From Atrina japonica (taxonomy: Eukaryota; Mollusca; Bivalvia; Pterioida; Pinnidae): a DNA stretch of 64,000 bases. The notes under the pieces were generated by a model. That model worked only from the letters and a program-made list of their open reading frames with translations. It had not been told where the DNA came from and searched no databases. Below, in pieces: positions 1 through 14,600 of this stretch. The translations under genes were made by a program, and so were the position numbers. The stretch covers positions 786,887-850,886 of the forward strand of contig BROG01000295.1 of assembly GCA_030159075.1 (NCBI GenBank), read 5' to 3'. How positions within the stretch are numbered: position 1 is the stretch's first letter; each line of letters begins with the position of its first letter.

Positions 1-232
1 CATTACAGTAGGCTGACAAAAGATATTGCCAATTAAAGTATTGGCCTACTGACACCATCAGGGGTATGACATTACAGTAGGCTGACAAAAGATATTGCCA
101 GTTAAAGTATCTGCCTACTGACACCATCAGGGGTATGACATTACAGTAGGCTGACAAAAGATATTGCCAGTTAAAGTATTGGCCTACTGACACCATCAGG
201 GGTATGACATTACAGTAGGCTGACAAAAGTAA
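1..232. repeat. 69-bp tandem repeat, cut by the window edge
   Basis: Units starting CATTACAGTAGGCTGACAAA begin at 1, 70, 139 and 208 (the last partial), with only a few substitutions. The array probably continues left of the window. Confidence 0.9.
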
Positions 233-3200
233 CTTTTTTATATTTCTCTATATTTTAAAAATAAAATTACCAAGTCATTTCTTATTCAATTTCAATACAA
301 TCTCTACTATTGACCATTAATGTTTTTAAGTTTCAGTGTTTGCTTTGTAATAAATTTCCATTGTTTCATTTTATAGTACTGATAGGTAGTGTGAGATATA
401 AAGTTTTTCGAATGTCTCTTTTCTATATGCATAAATAAGGAATTGTGATATAAATAATTTAATTTTATATTAAAATTGCTAAATCTTGAAAACAGATTTC
501 AACATTATCAGCAAATATATAATGAAAGTATTAGATATTTTCACTCTATGGTATAAGTTTCATTGAAGTTGCTTTAGAAATAACTCTCAATGAATGTTTT
601 GAAAATATGTGGTTTAATATAAAATATATACAGAAAAATAATAAAATTCCTCACTTTGTCACCCTGCTGTACTTCTCTGGTCAGATAAAAAATGGAAAAC
701 AGAATATTCGACAAACATTTTCATAGGGAATGTTTGGCAATCCAAAAGAAATGGTTTGATGACCTGTGAAATTTACGACATATCAACCATTAATCACACA
801 AATGAACCTAATTGAGTCGTCCTTAATTCCAATTAGCTGAAACAATTGATGTATATTACAATGAAATATTTCATCTGTATGATGGCACCAATACTTTACT
901 GGCTGAGGTGAACATGGTAAAATATGATTGGGAAGAGATAGTATGATCTATAGACACTGCCAAAATTACCCACATGTGTTAAGGTTCCACAAAGGCTCAC
1001 AGAGGTGAGGGATGAAATGTGGTATAAACCATGATGAGCACTTGACCATTGGAGCCTTGAACCCAATCATTAAGGAAGGCCTAGAGTCAAATCTCATGTG
1101 ACCCCCCCCCCCCTCCAAAAAAAATAAAATCCAGGTAAAATTAAAACAAAACTAAACATATACCTGCTGGTTTATAATACAATCTTCCTTCCATCAGTAC
1201 ACAAGAATTTAGCTGAATTAAAAACATACAAACCAACATATTTAAAATATACAACTTCAAAGAAAGGCTGTTATTTACTCTCGGTAATGGATAAGATAGA
1301 GTAAACGATAGATCCTTTTCCTGACACACAATCCAGCCATTTGAGATACACACAATGTAATTAGAGTCAGAATGACAGATGTGGTATATGACTTCACATT
1401 AGTTATTTTGTCACTATCACATAAGTGGCCATTTTGTTACGAATCAGCAATAGATAAAAATGAACTTGAAAATAAAACATTGGGCTAAACTTGTAAATCA
1501 TTGGACTATCTTGAGCATATTGGAATCTTAATATATACACAAATTATAGTTTTAAGATATCTAAAGGAATATTCAAATACACTCCTACAAAAGATTTACC
1601 TCATAACTCCAAATATCTAAGGTAAATTCTACTCTCTCACTCCATGAACTATCTCATTTAAAATCTACTACCAATGATAAAGAAAATTAAAACTCAGAAA
1701 CAAAAACAGAACCAAGTTTTCATTGAAACCTGGCCTGATGCAGTCTCATGATTTCACAAGGTATACATGTACAAAAAAAACTGAAAATAGGAAAATGAAG
1801 AACAAAAATACTCTGTCTGATAATTCTTGTGATTTCACAAGGTATACATGTACAAAAAAAGACGGAATATAGAAAAATGAAGAACAAAAATATTCTGTCT
1901 GATAATAGAAAAATAAACATCAAATAACAAAAACAATTGCATCCAGTAAATAGATACAAAGGCTTTGAAAACCTATACCTAAATCAGTTTTCAACTGAAA
2001 TATAATTCAATTTACATATAAAATGAAGGTGACCCAGTCAATGTCTAAACTAAGTCCTACTGATAATGGTTAGATGTGAATGATGAATCCCCAACCATGT
2101 ACATATATACTAGAACACAGAAAAAAAAGTATGAAAAATAACATGGAAAACTACTATTTGGTTACCTTGGAAACAAATCAACAGCAAATTAATCATTAGA
2201 TAATTAGTAATTAATTCATGACAAAATTACATCAGATCTAATCTAAATCACAGTTCAAAAGTCATGGAAGATGCAAGAAATCCACAGGGTGGATCTGTGT
2301 AGTACATGTCCTCAACAATATAACTATAAATAAGAAGATTAACACCCCTACAGACCATAATAGACTGGTCCATGACAATACAAAATAACATACCATTTTG
2401 ATAGTCAGGGGTTGAAGGATTAATATGTTAAGGGGTTAAACTAAAGCCACTCCCATAGAAACTTGTGTACCCTGCACTGTGGAGGACCAGGAAGTCTCCA
2501 AACATTGTCCAAAAAGTAAGACTTTTGGGGGGTTACCATGGTGAACAATAGTGATGACCAATACCAGATCAGTAGGAAGCTAAATACAGCATGTAATATT
2601 GGAAAAAAGGAACTCTAAAAAGATAATCAGTTAAATGATTTAGCAATATGAACATCTGTTTTGTTGCCAATATATGACCAAGTCATTTTCAAAAAAAGTT
2701 CAAGTATTGGTGCAGTTTCTCTAACAAAATCATTGCTAATTATCATTCATAAAGGCAATGAAATGTAAGATCATTACAACCATTCTGGTCTTTGACTTGT
2801 TTACTAAAATAAATGATAACACATCAAAAGAGATCAGGAGTGAGATCTGGGGTCCAGAAGAACAACTCAATGCTACAGACTGTCCCCCTCCAATTGATTG
2901 GATCATTCTTACTATACTATAAGTGCACAAGTAAATCTTGTTTTGTATGTTAGTGTTTATAAATTTGAATCTGAAATCCAAATATTAGAATAAAACAATG
3001 ACTTTTCACTTTATTATCGATCATTTTAATCACCATTATTGTGACTTAAGGGCATCTTATTTAATACAAATTTGACCATGGTATGTAAACATCATTTTGT
3101 ACAGTCATATTTTATAAACTGGACATTCATGTGACTTTTCCCATTATTGTATATGTTGTACTCTGCTGATCAATTTTCTACCTTTTCTATATATACAATG

Positions 3201-3429
3201 TATACATTAAACTTAAATCTCGTATCTTAAGTTTTACTTATTTGGTTATTTCTTGCCCAGCAGAATCTTTTAGCCCTTCCTGATTATTAAGCAGTAGATG
3301 TATATTTAAACTTTTTTTTACTGGTAGATAGAATACTTAAAAGGGCATTAGTCATGCTTTTTAAATAATAATAAAAAAAAACTTCATTTTTTACTACCTA
3401 GATTGATAGATATATACATATACACAGCA
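233..3429. other. Noncoding stretch, no gene recognised
   Basis: It is AT-rich sequence with short ORFs only. One direct duplication is visible: TTTCACAAGGTATACATGTA occurs near 1753 and 1834 with flanking similarity (about 82-bp spacing). I see no exon with good splice signals. Confidence 0.5.
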
Positions 3430-3445
3430 TAAAAATTCTTTAATT

Positions 3446-3576
3446 CCTATATATTTTGTGAAAATTGCTTGAGTAACCAGTTTGGCAATTATTCACTTGT
3501 AACTGATTACTTCAACCTTACTTTTTGTATACGCATACCACACCGGGCCTGACCTTAATTTCACAAAATATATAGG
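3446..3576. repeat. Fold-back repeat, copy A (see 50803-50940)
   Basis: CCTATATATTTTGTGAAAAT is mirrored by ATTTCACAAAATATATAGG at 3558-3576. The loop contains ACCACACCGGGCCTGACCTT. The same arms and loop occur in copy B near 50803-50940, so this is a dispersed family, not a chance hairpin. Confidence 0.6.
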
Positions 3577-3639
3577 AGTATGATTTCTTATGCCTGTGTA
3601 TAGCTCCTACTTGTTAATGTACATCAAGTACAAGAAAAA

Positions 3640-3995
3640 ACGAGTTGTCAGAAGACATCATAGCTCGCCAAAATGGGTGTAAATTTTCAAAATAAATATT
3701 TGACTCACAGCTGTCAGCTTTTGAGGTAAAAGAACTGGTAAATATTTTTATTCCTTCAGCTCAGGTTAAAATTTTGAAAAGTAGGTCAAAGTTCAAGGTC
3801 ACTAGGTCAAATGTCAAGGTACAAAATGAAAGCTCTGGTCACAAGATATCTATATGTGAAATATCAAAGCCCTATCTCTCATGGTTGAAAAGCTATAGCC
3901 AAGGTTAAAGTTCTGTCTACGGATGCGAGGACAACAACACCACTGATGAGGACACCAGGGATATGGCATTAGCTCTCCGGACTTTTGTCCCAGCA
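3640..3995. repeat. Dispersed repeat with GGTCAAAGTTCAAGGTCACT motif
   Basis: The stretch contains CGAGTTGTCAGAAGACATCA, AGGTCAAAGTTCAAGGTCAC and TAGGTCAAATGTCAAGGTAC, then GTCCCAGCAAGCTAAAAA. A diverged related piece lies at 48600-48725 in inverted orientation (CCAGCAAGCTATGTTGTCTT, CAGACAACTCTTG). It overlaps no gene. Confidence 0.45.
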
Positions 3996-4468
3996 AGCTA
4001 AAAAGTAGAAAAAAAAAATGTTCTTCTGTAAACACAGCTAATGCCCCTCTATTACAAGATTTTACAGTTACTGTTCTTAAATCTCTATCTCCATGCAATA
4101 CTCAAGACCTAGACTATTGGTCTGACCTTAACTACAAGTTTAAGTAGAAGATTAAAAATAAAACTTAGAAAGACAAATTAATATTTTATTCTTGTACTGT
4201 TAATACATGTAAATGATCATATGAGAGGCAGTACAGACAGACATCAATGTAACTGAATACCAGTACATTATTATAGAAAATAAACACACATATGGAGTTA
4301 ACATTGAATCTTTTTGATGTCAAATTCTTTTGACTAGACATGTATACTGTATATTTCCCTGTTTCTGAATGATAAAATGATGAATAAATTGTATGGAAAA
4401 TTTCTAAAACCTTAACCCATAGTCATAAAATATTACCTAGGCATTCTCTGTGTTCCTTCTACTGGCAC

Positions 4469-5755
4469 ACAAGTACTGTACTCTACCAGATCAGGCCTCT
4501 ATAACCTCTACCAGAAAGTAGACAAGTACTGTACTCTACCAGATCAGGCCTCTATAACCTCTACCAGAAAGTAGACAAGTACTGTACTCTACCAGATCAG
4601 GCCTCTATAACCTCTACCAGAAAGTAGACAAGTACTGTACTCTACCAGATCAGGCCTCTATAACCTCTACCAGAAAGTAGACAAGTACTGTACTCTACCA
4701 GATCAGGCCTCTATAACCTCTACCAGTAAGTAGACGAGTACTGTACTCTACCAGATCAGACCTCTATAACCTCTACCAGAAAGTAGACAAGTACTGTACT
4801 CTACCAGATCAGACCTCTATAACCTCTACCAGTAAGTAGACGAGTACTGTACTCTACCAGATCAGACCTCTATAACCTCTACCAGTAAGTAGACAAGTAC
4901 TGTACTCTACAAGATTAGACCTCTATAACCTCTACCAGTAAGTAGACAAGTACTGTACTCTACAAGATCAGACCTCTATAACCTCTACCAGTAAGTAGAC
5001 AAGTACTGTACTCTACAAGATCAGACCTCTATAACCTCTACCAGAAAGTAGAAGAGTACTGTATTATACAAGATCAGACCTCTATAACCTCTACCAGTAA
5101 GTAGACAAGTACTGTATTATACAAGATCAGACCTCTATAACCTCTACCAGTAAGTAGACAAGTACTGTACTCTACAAGATCAGACCTCTATAACCTCTAC
5201 CAGAAAGTAGACAAGTACTGTATTATACAAGATCAGACCTCTATAACCTCTACCAGTAAGTAGACAAGTACTGTACTCTACCAGATTAGGCCTCTATAAC
5301 CTCTACCAGTAAGTAGACAAGTACTGTCCTTTACCAGATCAGGCCTCTATAACCTCTACCAGTAAGTAGACCAGTACTGTCCTTTACCAGATCAGACCTC
5401 TATAACCTCTACCAGTAAGTAGAGGAGTACAGTCCTTTACCAGATCAGACCTCTATAACCTCTACCAGTAAGTAGACCAGTACAGTCCTTTACCAGATCA
5501 GGCCTCTATAACCTCTACCAGTAAGTAGACCAGTACAGTCCTTTACCAGATCAGGCCTCTATAACCTCTACCAGTAAGTAGACCAGTACAGTCCTTTACC
5601 AGATCAGGCCTCTATAACCTCTACCAGTAAGTAGACCAGTACAGTCCTTTACCTCTACCAGTAAGTAGAGGAGTACTGTACTCTACCAGATTAGGCCTCT
5701 ATAACCTCTACCAGTAAGTAGACCAGTACAGTCCTTTACCAGATCAGGCCTCTAT
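4469..5755. repeat. 53-bp tandem array, about 24 copies
   Basis: The unit is ACAAGTACTGTACTCTACCA followed by GATCAGGCCTCTATAACCTC and TACCAGAAAGTAG. Period 53 is seen at 4469, 4522 and 4575. Variants drift gradually (TATTATACAAG, TCCTTTACC) along the array, as expected from local unequal exchange. Partial copies trail to about 5830. Confidence 0.9.
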
Positions 5756-6912
5756 ATACAAGATACAAATGATAACACCAAATGCTAACCTCTGCTAGTG
5801 AGTACTGTACTCTACCAGATCAGGCCTCTATATACAAGGCACGAGGGGTACCACCAAAAGCTTTCCTGTTCTAGTGAAACAAGGCTACCCTCAACAAGGT
5901 GAGTTCCAATATACAAAACACCGGAGAATTCACTCTACATTATCCTCTATCCTCAGGTCAATGAAGAAATACTGATAAAAGTATTTTGTTCAAAAATATT
6001 TTACACAAATAAAAAATAATTCATTACTTTGTTCTTAAGCTTTGTACAATTGATATAAAAGTTCATGCATACTCCTCCAGTGAGAGTCCAGTAATGTATA
6101 TTTTGGTTGTTTCTGATCATCAATTCTTGTGGTCTTACATTATTTGTTACTCATTTTAGCTTTACACAGTCTAACATTAATAACATGTTCATACTGAAGT
6201 CCAAGTTACACTCAGTCTGTACCCTCAGCCACACGGCTACCTTGGGTCATGTAAATCTTTCACAATAAAATTTAAGGCTTTCTTTTCCAAGACAAGGTAA
6301 TTAAAACCTGATTAAACAGGTACAGCTTGTTCTATCTGACTAAGGCATAGACTGGAGCATTAAATCAATCATATTACATCCTGATTGAAATAGAGCACAG
6401 CTGACAGTTAAGAAAAGAGCAACTGAGAAATATTTCTACCAAGTTTTTTGAAAATTGGTTAAGCAATCTGAAATGGGGTGATATTTAATTTGGGTGTAAG
6501 TCAAGCAGAGGCTGTGTGTGGTGGATATTTTGAAGATCTACGAGTCACTTAATGTTATTTTGATAGGTAGATAACTTTATGCCCATACATTTGCTTTATA
6601 AACGACTTATTTGTAGCAGCATCATAAAAAGTATCAGACAATGTAAAACTTAAAACAATGGTGGCAATTTTAAAATTCGGAATAAAGCACTGGATGTGAT
6701 GTGATAGAAAGGATGGTACACAACAGATTAAGTTACAACTGGCCCAGCCAATTGTAACAAGATACCCAGAATGTTCTAGCATATCAGGATTAAGGATTAT
6801 CATTTGCAAAATCAAAACAGCATATCTGACAGTAAAAACTCCATGCCTATTCTATCTAGCTTTTCTTCACACTTTCATCTAGAAAAACATAAACTTTTCA
6901 CCACCTTTTGTA
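5756..6912. other. Noncoding spacer
   Basis: After the last degenerate array units (to about 5830) the sequence has no ORF, exon or repeat that I can support. Confidence 0.4.
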
Positions 6913-7390
6913 CAGCACTGTGCCAAAAGTGAGTCAACTATCATGATTTTCTCATAGCTTTCTATGGTAAATGTTTTTCCAATGCCAAGTAATGCCTGCA
7001 TCAATTCCTGCAAAAATTCACATATCTATAGAAAAGTGTATTCATCATCATCATCATCTGATAATAGTTTTAAACTCCTTTGAAACTTTATTTCTGAGCC
7101 GCAACATTTTTTTGCTGTATGTAGTTTGTTGATACCACTTATTATGAACGAAGAAGGAAACGTCGCTGTATATTTCGCTTGTGATTTACAAAAACTTGCA
7201 GTTTTCATGAAAAGAAACAGACACATTCCAAACCAATTTAGAAAGATAGTCCATAGACCAACACAATTGTGCAAAAGTTTGCAAGATTTCATTGAGAATA
7301 CAAGCTAGGCCAATAATTTTTAAAAAGTTGAATTAGCATAGAAAGCTATGGGAAAATAATTTTAGTTGACTCACTTTTGGCATGGGACTG
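6913..7390. mobile_element. Tc1/mariner-type MITE, 478 bp, TA target duplication
   Basis: The left end CAGCACTGTGCCAAAAGTGA pairs with the inverted right end CAGTCCCATGCCAAAAGTGA. Similarity runs about 60 bp, through AGTCAACTA and CATAGCTTTCTATG. TA flanks both ends (6911-6912 and 7391-7392). Small ORFs on both strands in the interior do not resemble a transposase, so it is non-autonomous. Confidence 0.75.
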
Positions 7391-8275
7391 TAGATATCAA
7401 TATGAGGTTATAATTTCAATGGATGTTTCAAAAACAATTGGTAAGTGTGAATTTTAAAAGGTCTGGCCAGTAAAAAGTTTTACGTAAATTTTTGTCTGAT
7501 AATTACACAGCATAGGATCAAAATGCTTAAGTTTACTATGACAACAGTCACTAGGGTAACAAGAATAGCAAACATAGCTCTGTTGGCATGTTAAACAAAA
7601 TCATATACAATGTACTTAAAAATACAGAATCAAAAGCACTGCCATTATGACATATTTCTATATATAAAAATAACTTAGAATTGGATGGTAACTTTGAATT
7701 CAGGTATTTCTACACTGAAAATCCATTGCTTTTTAGAATTTTACATGCAAGTTAAAAAGTACAATAAAAATGAACCCAGCAGTCTTGATTTTCTTTACAC
7801 AAAGTCAATCTAATTTTATTTTAAACTGTGGAATCAGACCTGCTAAGTTATTCAAATTCTTAAAATATTTCAAAACTTATTTGATCTCTGCACTTCATTA
7901 GTAGAGAAGATGTAAGTATCAACAACTAGGTATAAAACATGTAATACATGATGTAAATGATACAAAGTCACAATTGACAAATTCAATCCATCTTTATGCT
8001 GTGTAACATGGAAGTATAGTGTATCACATACTGTGATGTCGGGTTAGACAGAAAACAGCTCAAGTGTAACTATTGTCACACATCACAGATTACATCCATA
8101 GTATATATTACGAGACAATTTTTCCTTTACACAAGCTTTCATCACATTATCTTTGTTCTTTAAAGGCAAGTAACTACTACCAGTTGAGTCTTTAACCTCA
8201 CGACTTCTTGCTTCACATCATTTATACAAACAGCTGATTGATCACAGGTTTTACTTTGTTGCTCAAATTAATCAC
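7391..8275 (-). other. Probable SLAIN 3' UTR and downstream sequence
   Basis: The region follows the SLAIN stop (TGA at 8278-8276) on the minus strand and contains no coding frame. The 3' UTR must start here; its poly(A) site was not placed with confidence. Confidence 0.4.
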
Positions 8276-11200
8276 TCAAAAACAGCCCTCTTTCCAACTT
8301 TCATCCCCACCTGGGCTCCTGTATGCATTGGTTTGTCTAGGTGATGGCAATCCGCTTCTGAAAAGATGGGATAAGAGTTTTTAAGTAAATTTAAATGCAA
8401 CAATGTTAGTTATATATAAGAATTATACTGAGACATCACTATGAGCAGGTACAAAACATTTGAACATTTAGATGGCAGCAAAATGTCAATAGAAATATTT
8501 TGATATTACCTTCCTCATGGATTGAACAAGGTGCTTTGTAAATTTGGAAATAGCAGGTAATTCTAACCAAGAAGAACTGCAGAAGGAATAACAAGGGGGA
8601 ACTAATAGCATAACTTAAAAACTTGACACAATACAATTCATATATAATTGATTTTTATCATAGCAGACCCTAGAACTGTAACAAACACTCAAACTATTCA
8701 AATATTCGGACTACTAAACACGATACAATTTATAAGACTCATATTCCAGGGCACAAATTAGCACTGGTCTGCTGAACCATGACAAGTAGATTTCTCATCT
8801 GTACTGACCCCATTGTACAGTAAAAGAAATAAATAAATGTATGAAGAAATGTGATGTGTAAATCTTACAAATTAATCTATTTCATCTTTAACTCAAACTG
8901 AGATATCCTGTTCTGGCCCTCATGAGTTTTATTTGGTTATTGTTTATCTAAAATATATCATAAAATTACTTCTTTTTAAGTTATTTGTGGGCCAGTAGAA
9001 GTCTGACAGGGCTAGTTGATTTTTTTATTCTACTGGCCCTGTGGATCACATGGGAAAAAATGTTCTTCAAGATGTATTCAATTATTTGTATTTTTATACA
9101 TGTGTTTTTTCTTTCAGTCCTTCAATTATCCTTCAGGTTTCTCATTTTTCTGACAAGATTTTTCAACTTACATGTAGATATCATCAGCTGATGATATCTA
9201 CATGTAAGTTGAAAAATCTTGTCAGAACATAATACAACCAAATAGAAATTTTATACCTTCTTGGTGCAGGAACACCGGTTTTGCCAGCACTTCCCGGCCG
9301 TGGAATTGTCCGCCGTGCAGGCTGTGGAAGACCTGTTCTCTGGGGTGAAAGACCTCTTCTGACTGGGGTGGAAGGTTGTCGTAAGCCTGTAACATTTGGA
9401 GATACAGGTCGTACTGGGGGTTGAAGGCGAGAATATTGCCTCTGTTGCAATGGCTGTGGTTGCTGTTCATAATCGTCACTTCCTCCCGATGAATGATTAT
9501 CTAAATATGGATCACTCGAATGGAAACCTGACGTAGGTGTCAATCTCTGTGAGACATTTGGTAAACTTCTTCTAACATGAGAATTTTCTGAAAAAAGTAT
9601 GAATTATCTCCCCTTCAATAGCCATTCACTTTAATCAATGAGTATAAATATTTAACAATAATCTGTGTAAAACATCACATCATCATTCAATAACTTGTAC
9701 ATGCTATTTCATGCATCTCTTGACATCTGATATAAATTCCCATGAAAAATTCCTTACAAATATGAATTTCCGTCCCTTTAATAGCGTTTACATGAAAATT
9801 AAAACGACTGCCAAAAAATATATAAAAATAAACACAATAACACCAACCTTGGTTAGACTGATTTAAATATTGACTTCCGTACGGACTATCTGGAGGACTA
9901 CTGGCATCAGATCCGATGCTGTTGCTTTGACTGTTGCGTCTATCACCTGTGAAGACAATGTGTTTTTTTTAAATCAAGACCAGTGTGACACCATATATCA
10001 TATTGTTACTTGTATATGAGTAAGATCAAAACAAACATTTGCATTGTGACCCACAAAGAGGGAGGATGGAGAAATATAAACAAGACATAATACATTTATA
10101 CAATCAATGAAAATGGATATATATTGTATCGGGTAATGAAAAGTAACTGATGCACTATGATTAAGAAAACAAATAAGGGGCAGACCAAGTCAGGTGGACA
10201 GAGTAGCTCTGTTGGTAGAGTGCCAAATCTTCAACATGAAGGTCCCTGGTTTGATCTTGGATCGTGCCAGATTTTCAGAGGTGAGATTTCATCTCCTGTC
10301 TGCACAGCTCTTTGTCTTGATGGAGGGTAAATGGTCTAGGATGTGCAGTTTGATTACATTCGCCAGATTTTCAGAGGTGAGATTTCATCTCCTGTCTGCA
10401 CAGCTCTATGTCTAGATGGAGGGTAAATGGTCTAGGATGTGCAGTTTGATTACCTTTGTCAGATTTTCAGAGGTGAGATTTCACCTCCTGTTCACACAGC
10501 TGTTTGCCTAGATGGACGGTAAATGCAGGCCTTCAAGTGGGTTTTGGTAAGAAAATAGGGCTTTCAATAGGGCTAAAATTCTTGAAAAATAGGGCTTTAT
10601 AGGGCTTTATAGGGCAGTTTTGACAAATTATAGGGGGATTATAGGGTCATTTTCCTTAAATCTAATTAATATCTATTGAAAATATACATACCTTGATTAA
10701 GATTAATATACAAACTCTTACCAAATTACATTTTTGAGGCATGTACACTTAACTGAAGTCTTCTGATGACTGTACTGCACCAACAGGGACACCAAGGCAG
10801 CTCTGATAGACCTTAGCTAACCAAGACTTGGGAACCTTGGTTTTTAACTGTAAAGGCACACATAAGATCTTCAAAGCTGTTTTGGTATCTTGTTAACGAA
10901 GTCAATCATCATAAAGACTTGAATGTTGTGTGTCACATGAAATGATAAGAAAATAAGATATTTAAAAAAAGCACTGGATGACTTAATTATATTTAAGACA
11001 CGTACCTACATATCTGTAGACCGAGACATGCCTGTTTTGAGAAAAAAAGTGTCATTTTTCAATTTCCGACATATTATTTTCTCTTTTTAGGGATAATATA
11101 GGGAAATGGGCTTTTTTGGGCTAAAATATAGGGATTATAGGGTACTCCCAAAAAGATAGGGATATTATAGGAATTATAGGAAATATAGGGCCGGTTGAAG

Positions 11201-11645
11201 GCCTGTAAATGGTCTAGGATGTGCAGTATGATTACCTTCGTCAGACTGTACCAGTGTAGTGGTACTTAAAGAGCCATTGGAAATGTGGACTACTCAAGCA
11301 AGGAGATAAACACACACACTAAAAACATCTTTCTCCTTTCCTCAGGGGGATGAATGGCAAGGACTTTAAGAGGTCATGCCTCCCATGATTAGGTCAGGAA
11401 ACTTCTAAAAAGGGCATGATAGAACAAAATTGGGTAGGGCAGGCAAAAATTAAGACAGGCAGGGACACCCTGCTAAAAACCCTCCAGATGGAATACTGTA
11501 TCTAAAAACATGAAAGTATTATGAAACCATTTTCTGGTAATAATATATTACATACCTCGGAATCTTTCAATTTGATGAATTAGAGAATTGTATTTATCAA
11601 AATGACTGAAGATATTATATTTGCTCATACTAATGTGTTGAATAC

Positions 11646-11696
<51 letters not shown>

Positions 11697-14600
11697 ACTT
11701 GTATTTTTGTTACTTGATTCTGATAATACAATTATAGTATTACAATGTTAAAATGTTCCAAGATTATATGAAGATTAAACTCGGATATAGTAACCAGCCT
11801 ATAATGTTCGATATCAATGAATGAATCATAAGAAAAATGTTCAAACACCTTGGACAAAAAACAAGTACAGCATGTTAGCACAAAACTGTCTTTCTTGAAG
11901 TAAACCTAGGACATTCTGACAATTCAATATAAAATCATTTATTACATGTGTAATCAAACAGTTATAGATATAATACAGAGTTCAATATTCCTCACCGTAC
12001 AATACATACATGTAACACTGTTTACACTACAGTTGAACACAGAGATAACGCCTGTACACTACATACATGTAACACTGTATTACACTACAGTTGGACACGG
12101 AGATAACGCCTGTACACTACATACATGTACCACTGTATTGCACTACAGTGTACCACACACTACAGTAGGACACGGAGATAACGCCTGTACACTACATACA
12201 TGTAACACTGTATTACACTACAGTTGGACAGGGAGATAACGCCTGTACACTACATACATGTAACACTGTATTACACTACAGTTGGACAGGGAGATAACGC
12301 CTGTACACTACATACATGTACAACTGTATTACACTACAGTTGGACACGGAGATAACGCCTGTACACTACATACATGTACCACTGTATTACACTACAGTTG
12401 GACACGGAGATAACGCCTGTACACTACATACATGTACCACTGTATTACACTACAGTTGGACATGGAGATAACGCCTGTACACTACATACATGTACCACTG
12501 TTTACACTACAGTTGAACACAGAGATAACGCCTGTACAAAACATACATGTACCACTGTATTACACTACAGTTGGCCACGGAGATAACGCCTGTACACTAC
12601 ATACATGTAACACTGTATTACACTACAGTTGGCCACGGAGATAACGCCTGTACACTACATACATGTACAACTGTATTACACTACAGTTGGACACGGAGAT
12701 AACGCCTGTACACTACATACATGTACCACTGTATTACACTACAGTTGGACACGGAGATAACGCCTGTACACTACATACATGTACCACTGTATTACACTAC
12801 AGTTGGACACGGAGATAACGCCTGTACACTACAGTACACGGAGACATGTACCACTGTATTACACTACAGTTGGACACGGAGATAACGCCTGTACACTACA
12901 TACATGTACCACTGTATTACACTACAGTTGGACACGGAGATAACGCCTGTACACTACATACATGTACCACTGTATTACACTACAGTTGGAACGGAGATAA
13001 CACCTGTACACTACATACATGTACCACTGTATTACACTACAGTTGGACACGGAGATAACGCCTGTACACTACATACATGTACCACTGTATTACACTACAG
13101 TTGGACACGGAGATAACGCCTGTACACTACATACATGTACCACTGTATTACACTACAGTTGGACACGGAGATAACGCCTGTACACTACATACATGTACCA
13201 CTGTATTACACTACAGTTGGACAGGGAGATAACGCCTGTACACTACATACATGTACCACTGTATTACACTACAGTTGGACACGGAGATAACGCCTGTACA
13301 CTACATACATGTACCACTGTATTACACTACAGTTAGACACGGAGATAACGCCTGTACAATACATACATGTAACACTGTATTACACTACAGTTGGACACGA
13401 GATAACACCTGTACAATACATACATGTAACACTGTATTACACTACAGTTGGACACAGAGATAACGCCTGTACACTACATACATGTACCACTGTATTACAC
13501 TACAGTTGGACATGGAGATAACGCCTGTATACTACATACATTTAACACTGTATTACACTACAGTTGGACACGGAGATAACGCCTGTACACTACATACATG
13601 TAACACTGTATTACACTACAGTTGGACACGGAGATAACGCCTGTACACTACATACATGTAACACTGTATTACACTACAGTTGGACACGGAGATACAGTAG
13701 GACACGGAGATAACGCCTGTACACTACATACATGTAACACTGTATTACACTACAGTTGGACACATAGATAATGCCTGTACACTGCATACATGTAACACTG
13801 TATTACACTACAGTTGGACACGGAGATAACGCCTGTACACTACATACATGTAACACTGTATTACACTACAGTTGGACACGGAGATAACGCCTGTACACTG
13901 CATACATGTAACACTGTACACATGTGATAAAAACAAAACCATACAAATGTTTCTATCCACATCATCAGACTGCACTTTATCATTGTAGCGGATGGATTCA
14001 ACTCGAGCTGTGCAATCTGATGATACGGATAGAAACACATGTATAGTTTTGTCTATATATGGCACATGTTGATAATGATAACTAGATATGCAGTGTAAAT
14101 ATTAGTTCTTATCCAGCTAAATACAGCACATATGCAAGTGAATTAAACTATATATCTTAATCAATTTCAATAAATTTACATGCACATTTTAAAACTACAT
14201 TAGTTTAAAGGTCTTTGATAAATATGGTTTAGTAAAAATGACCATGCACCTTTTTACTTTTGTTAACATACCAGTTTGTAAGAGCCAAAACTACGTTAAT
14301 GTTTACATACAGCATGCATTGTGGGTAAATTATGCAATGACTAAAACAACACTTAACACTTCCAACCACCCACTACAAAAGTAATGAAAATTAAAACAGA
14401 AAATAGGGATATATGGGGCCCGATTTTCTGTGGAGTGGACTGATTAACCAGATTGTAACATATTTCAATACTCTATATATACATTGCACATGCTAAATTC
14501 TAATTAGATTTCACAAAAAAGGACTATGTTCTAGTCCTTGGAATTTTGTGAAAAATTTATGAAAACCCAAATTCTCATAATCTGCACATCTCCTGTTATG

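Noticed and set aside
4469..5755. CRISPR-like regularly spaced repeats
   Set aside because: Units abut head to tail without unique spacers, and the genome is animal; an ordinary minisatellite.
7026..7308. Small frames on both strands inside the mariner-type MITE
   Set aside because: They do not resemble a transposase and overlap each other on opposite strands; filler sequence of a non-autonomous element.
8985..9232. Overlapping small plus-strand frames near the palindrome
   Set aside because: They run through intron sequence and the palindrome's mirrored arms and have no family resemblance.
10200..10265. A true tRNA gene
   Set aside because: Box A- and box B-like words are present, but the flanks do not form a cloverleaf with a paired acceptor stem, and the segment is followed by repeat sequence; better read as a SINE head.
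11946..13521. Many 70- to 97-codon frames with CITLQLDTEITPVHYIHV-type repeats
   Set aside because: They are translations of the 58-bp array in alternating frames, broken by unit indels; no independent coding evidence.
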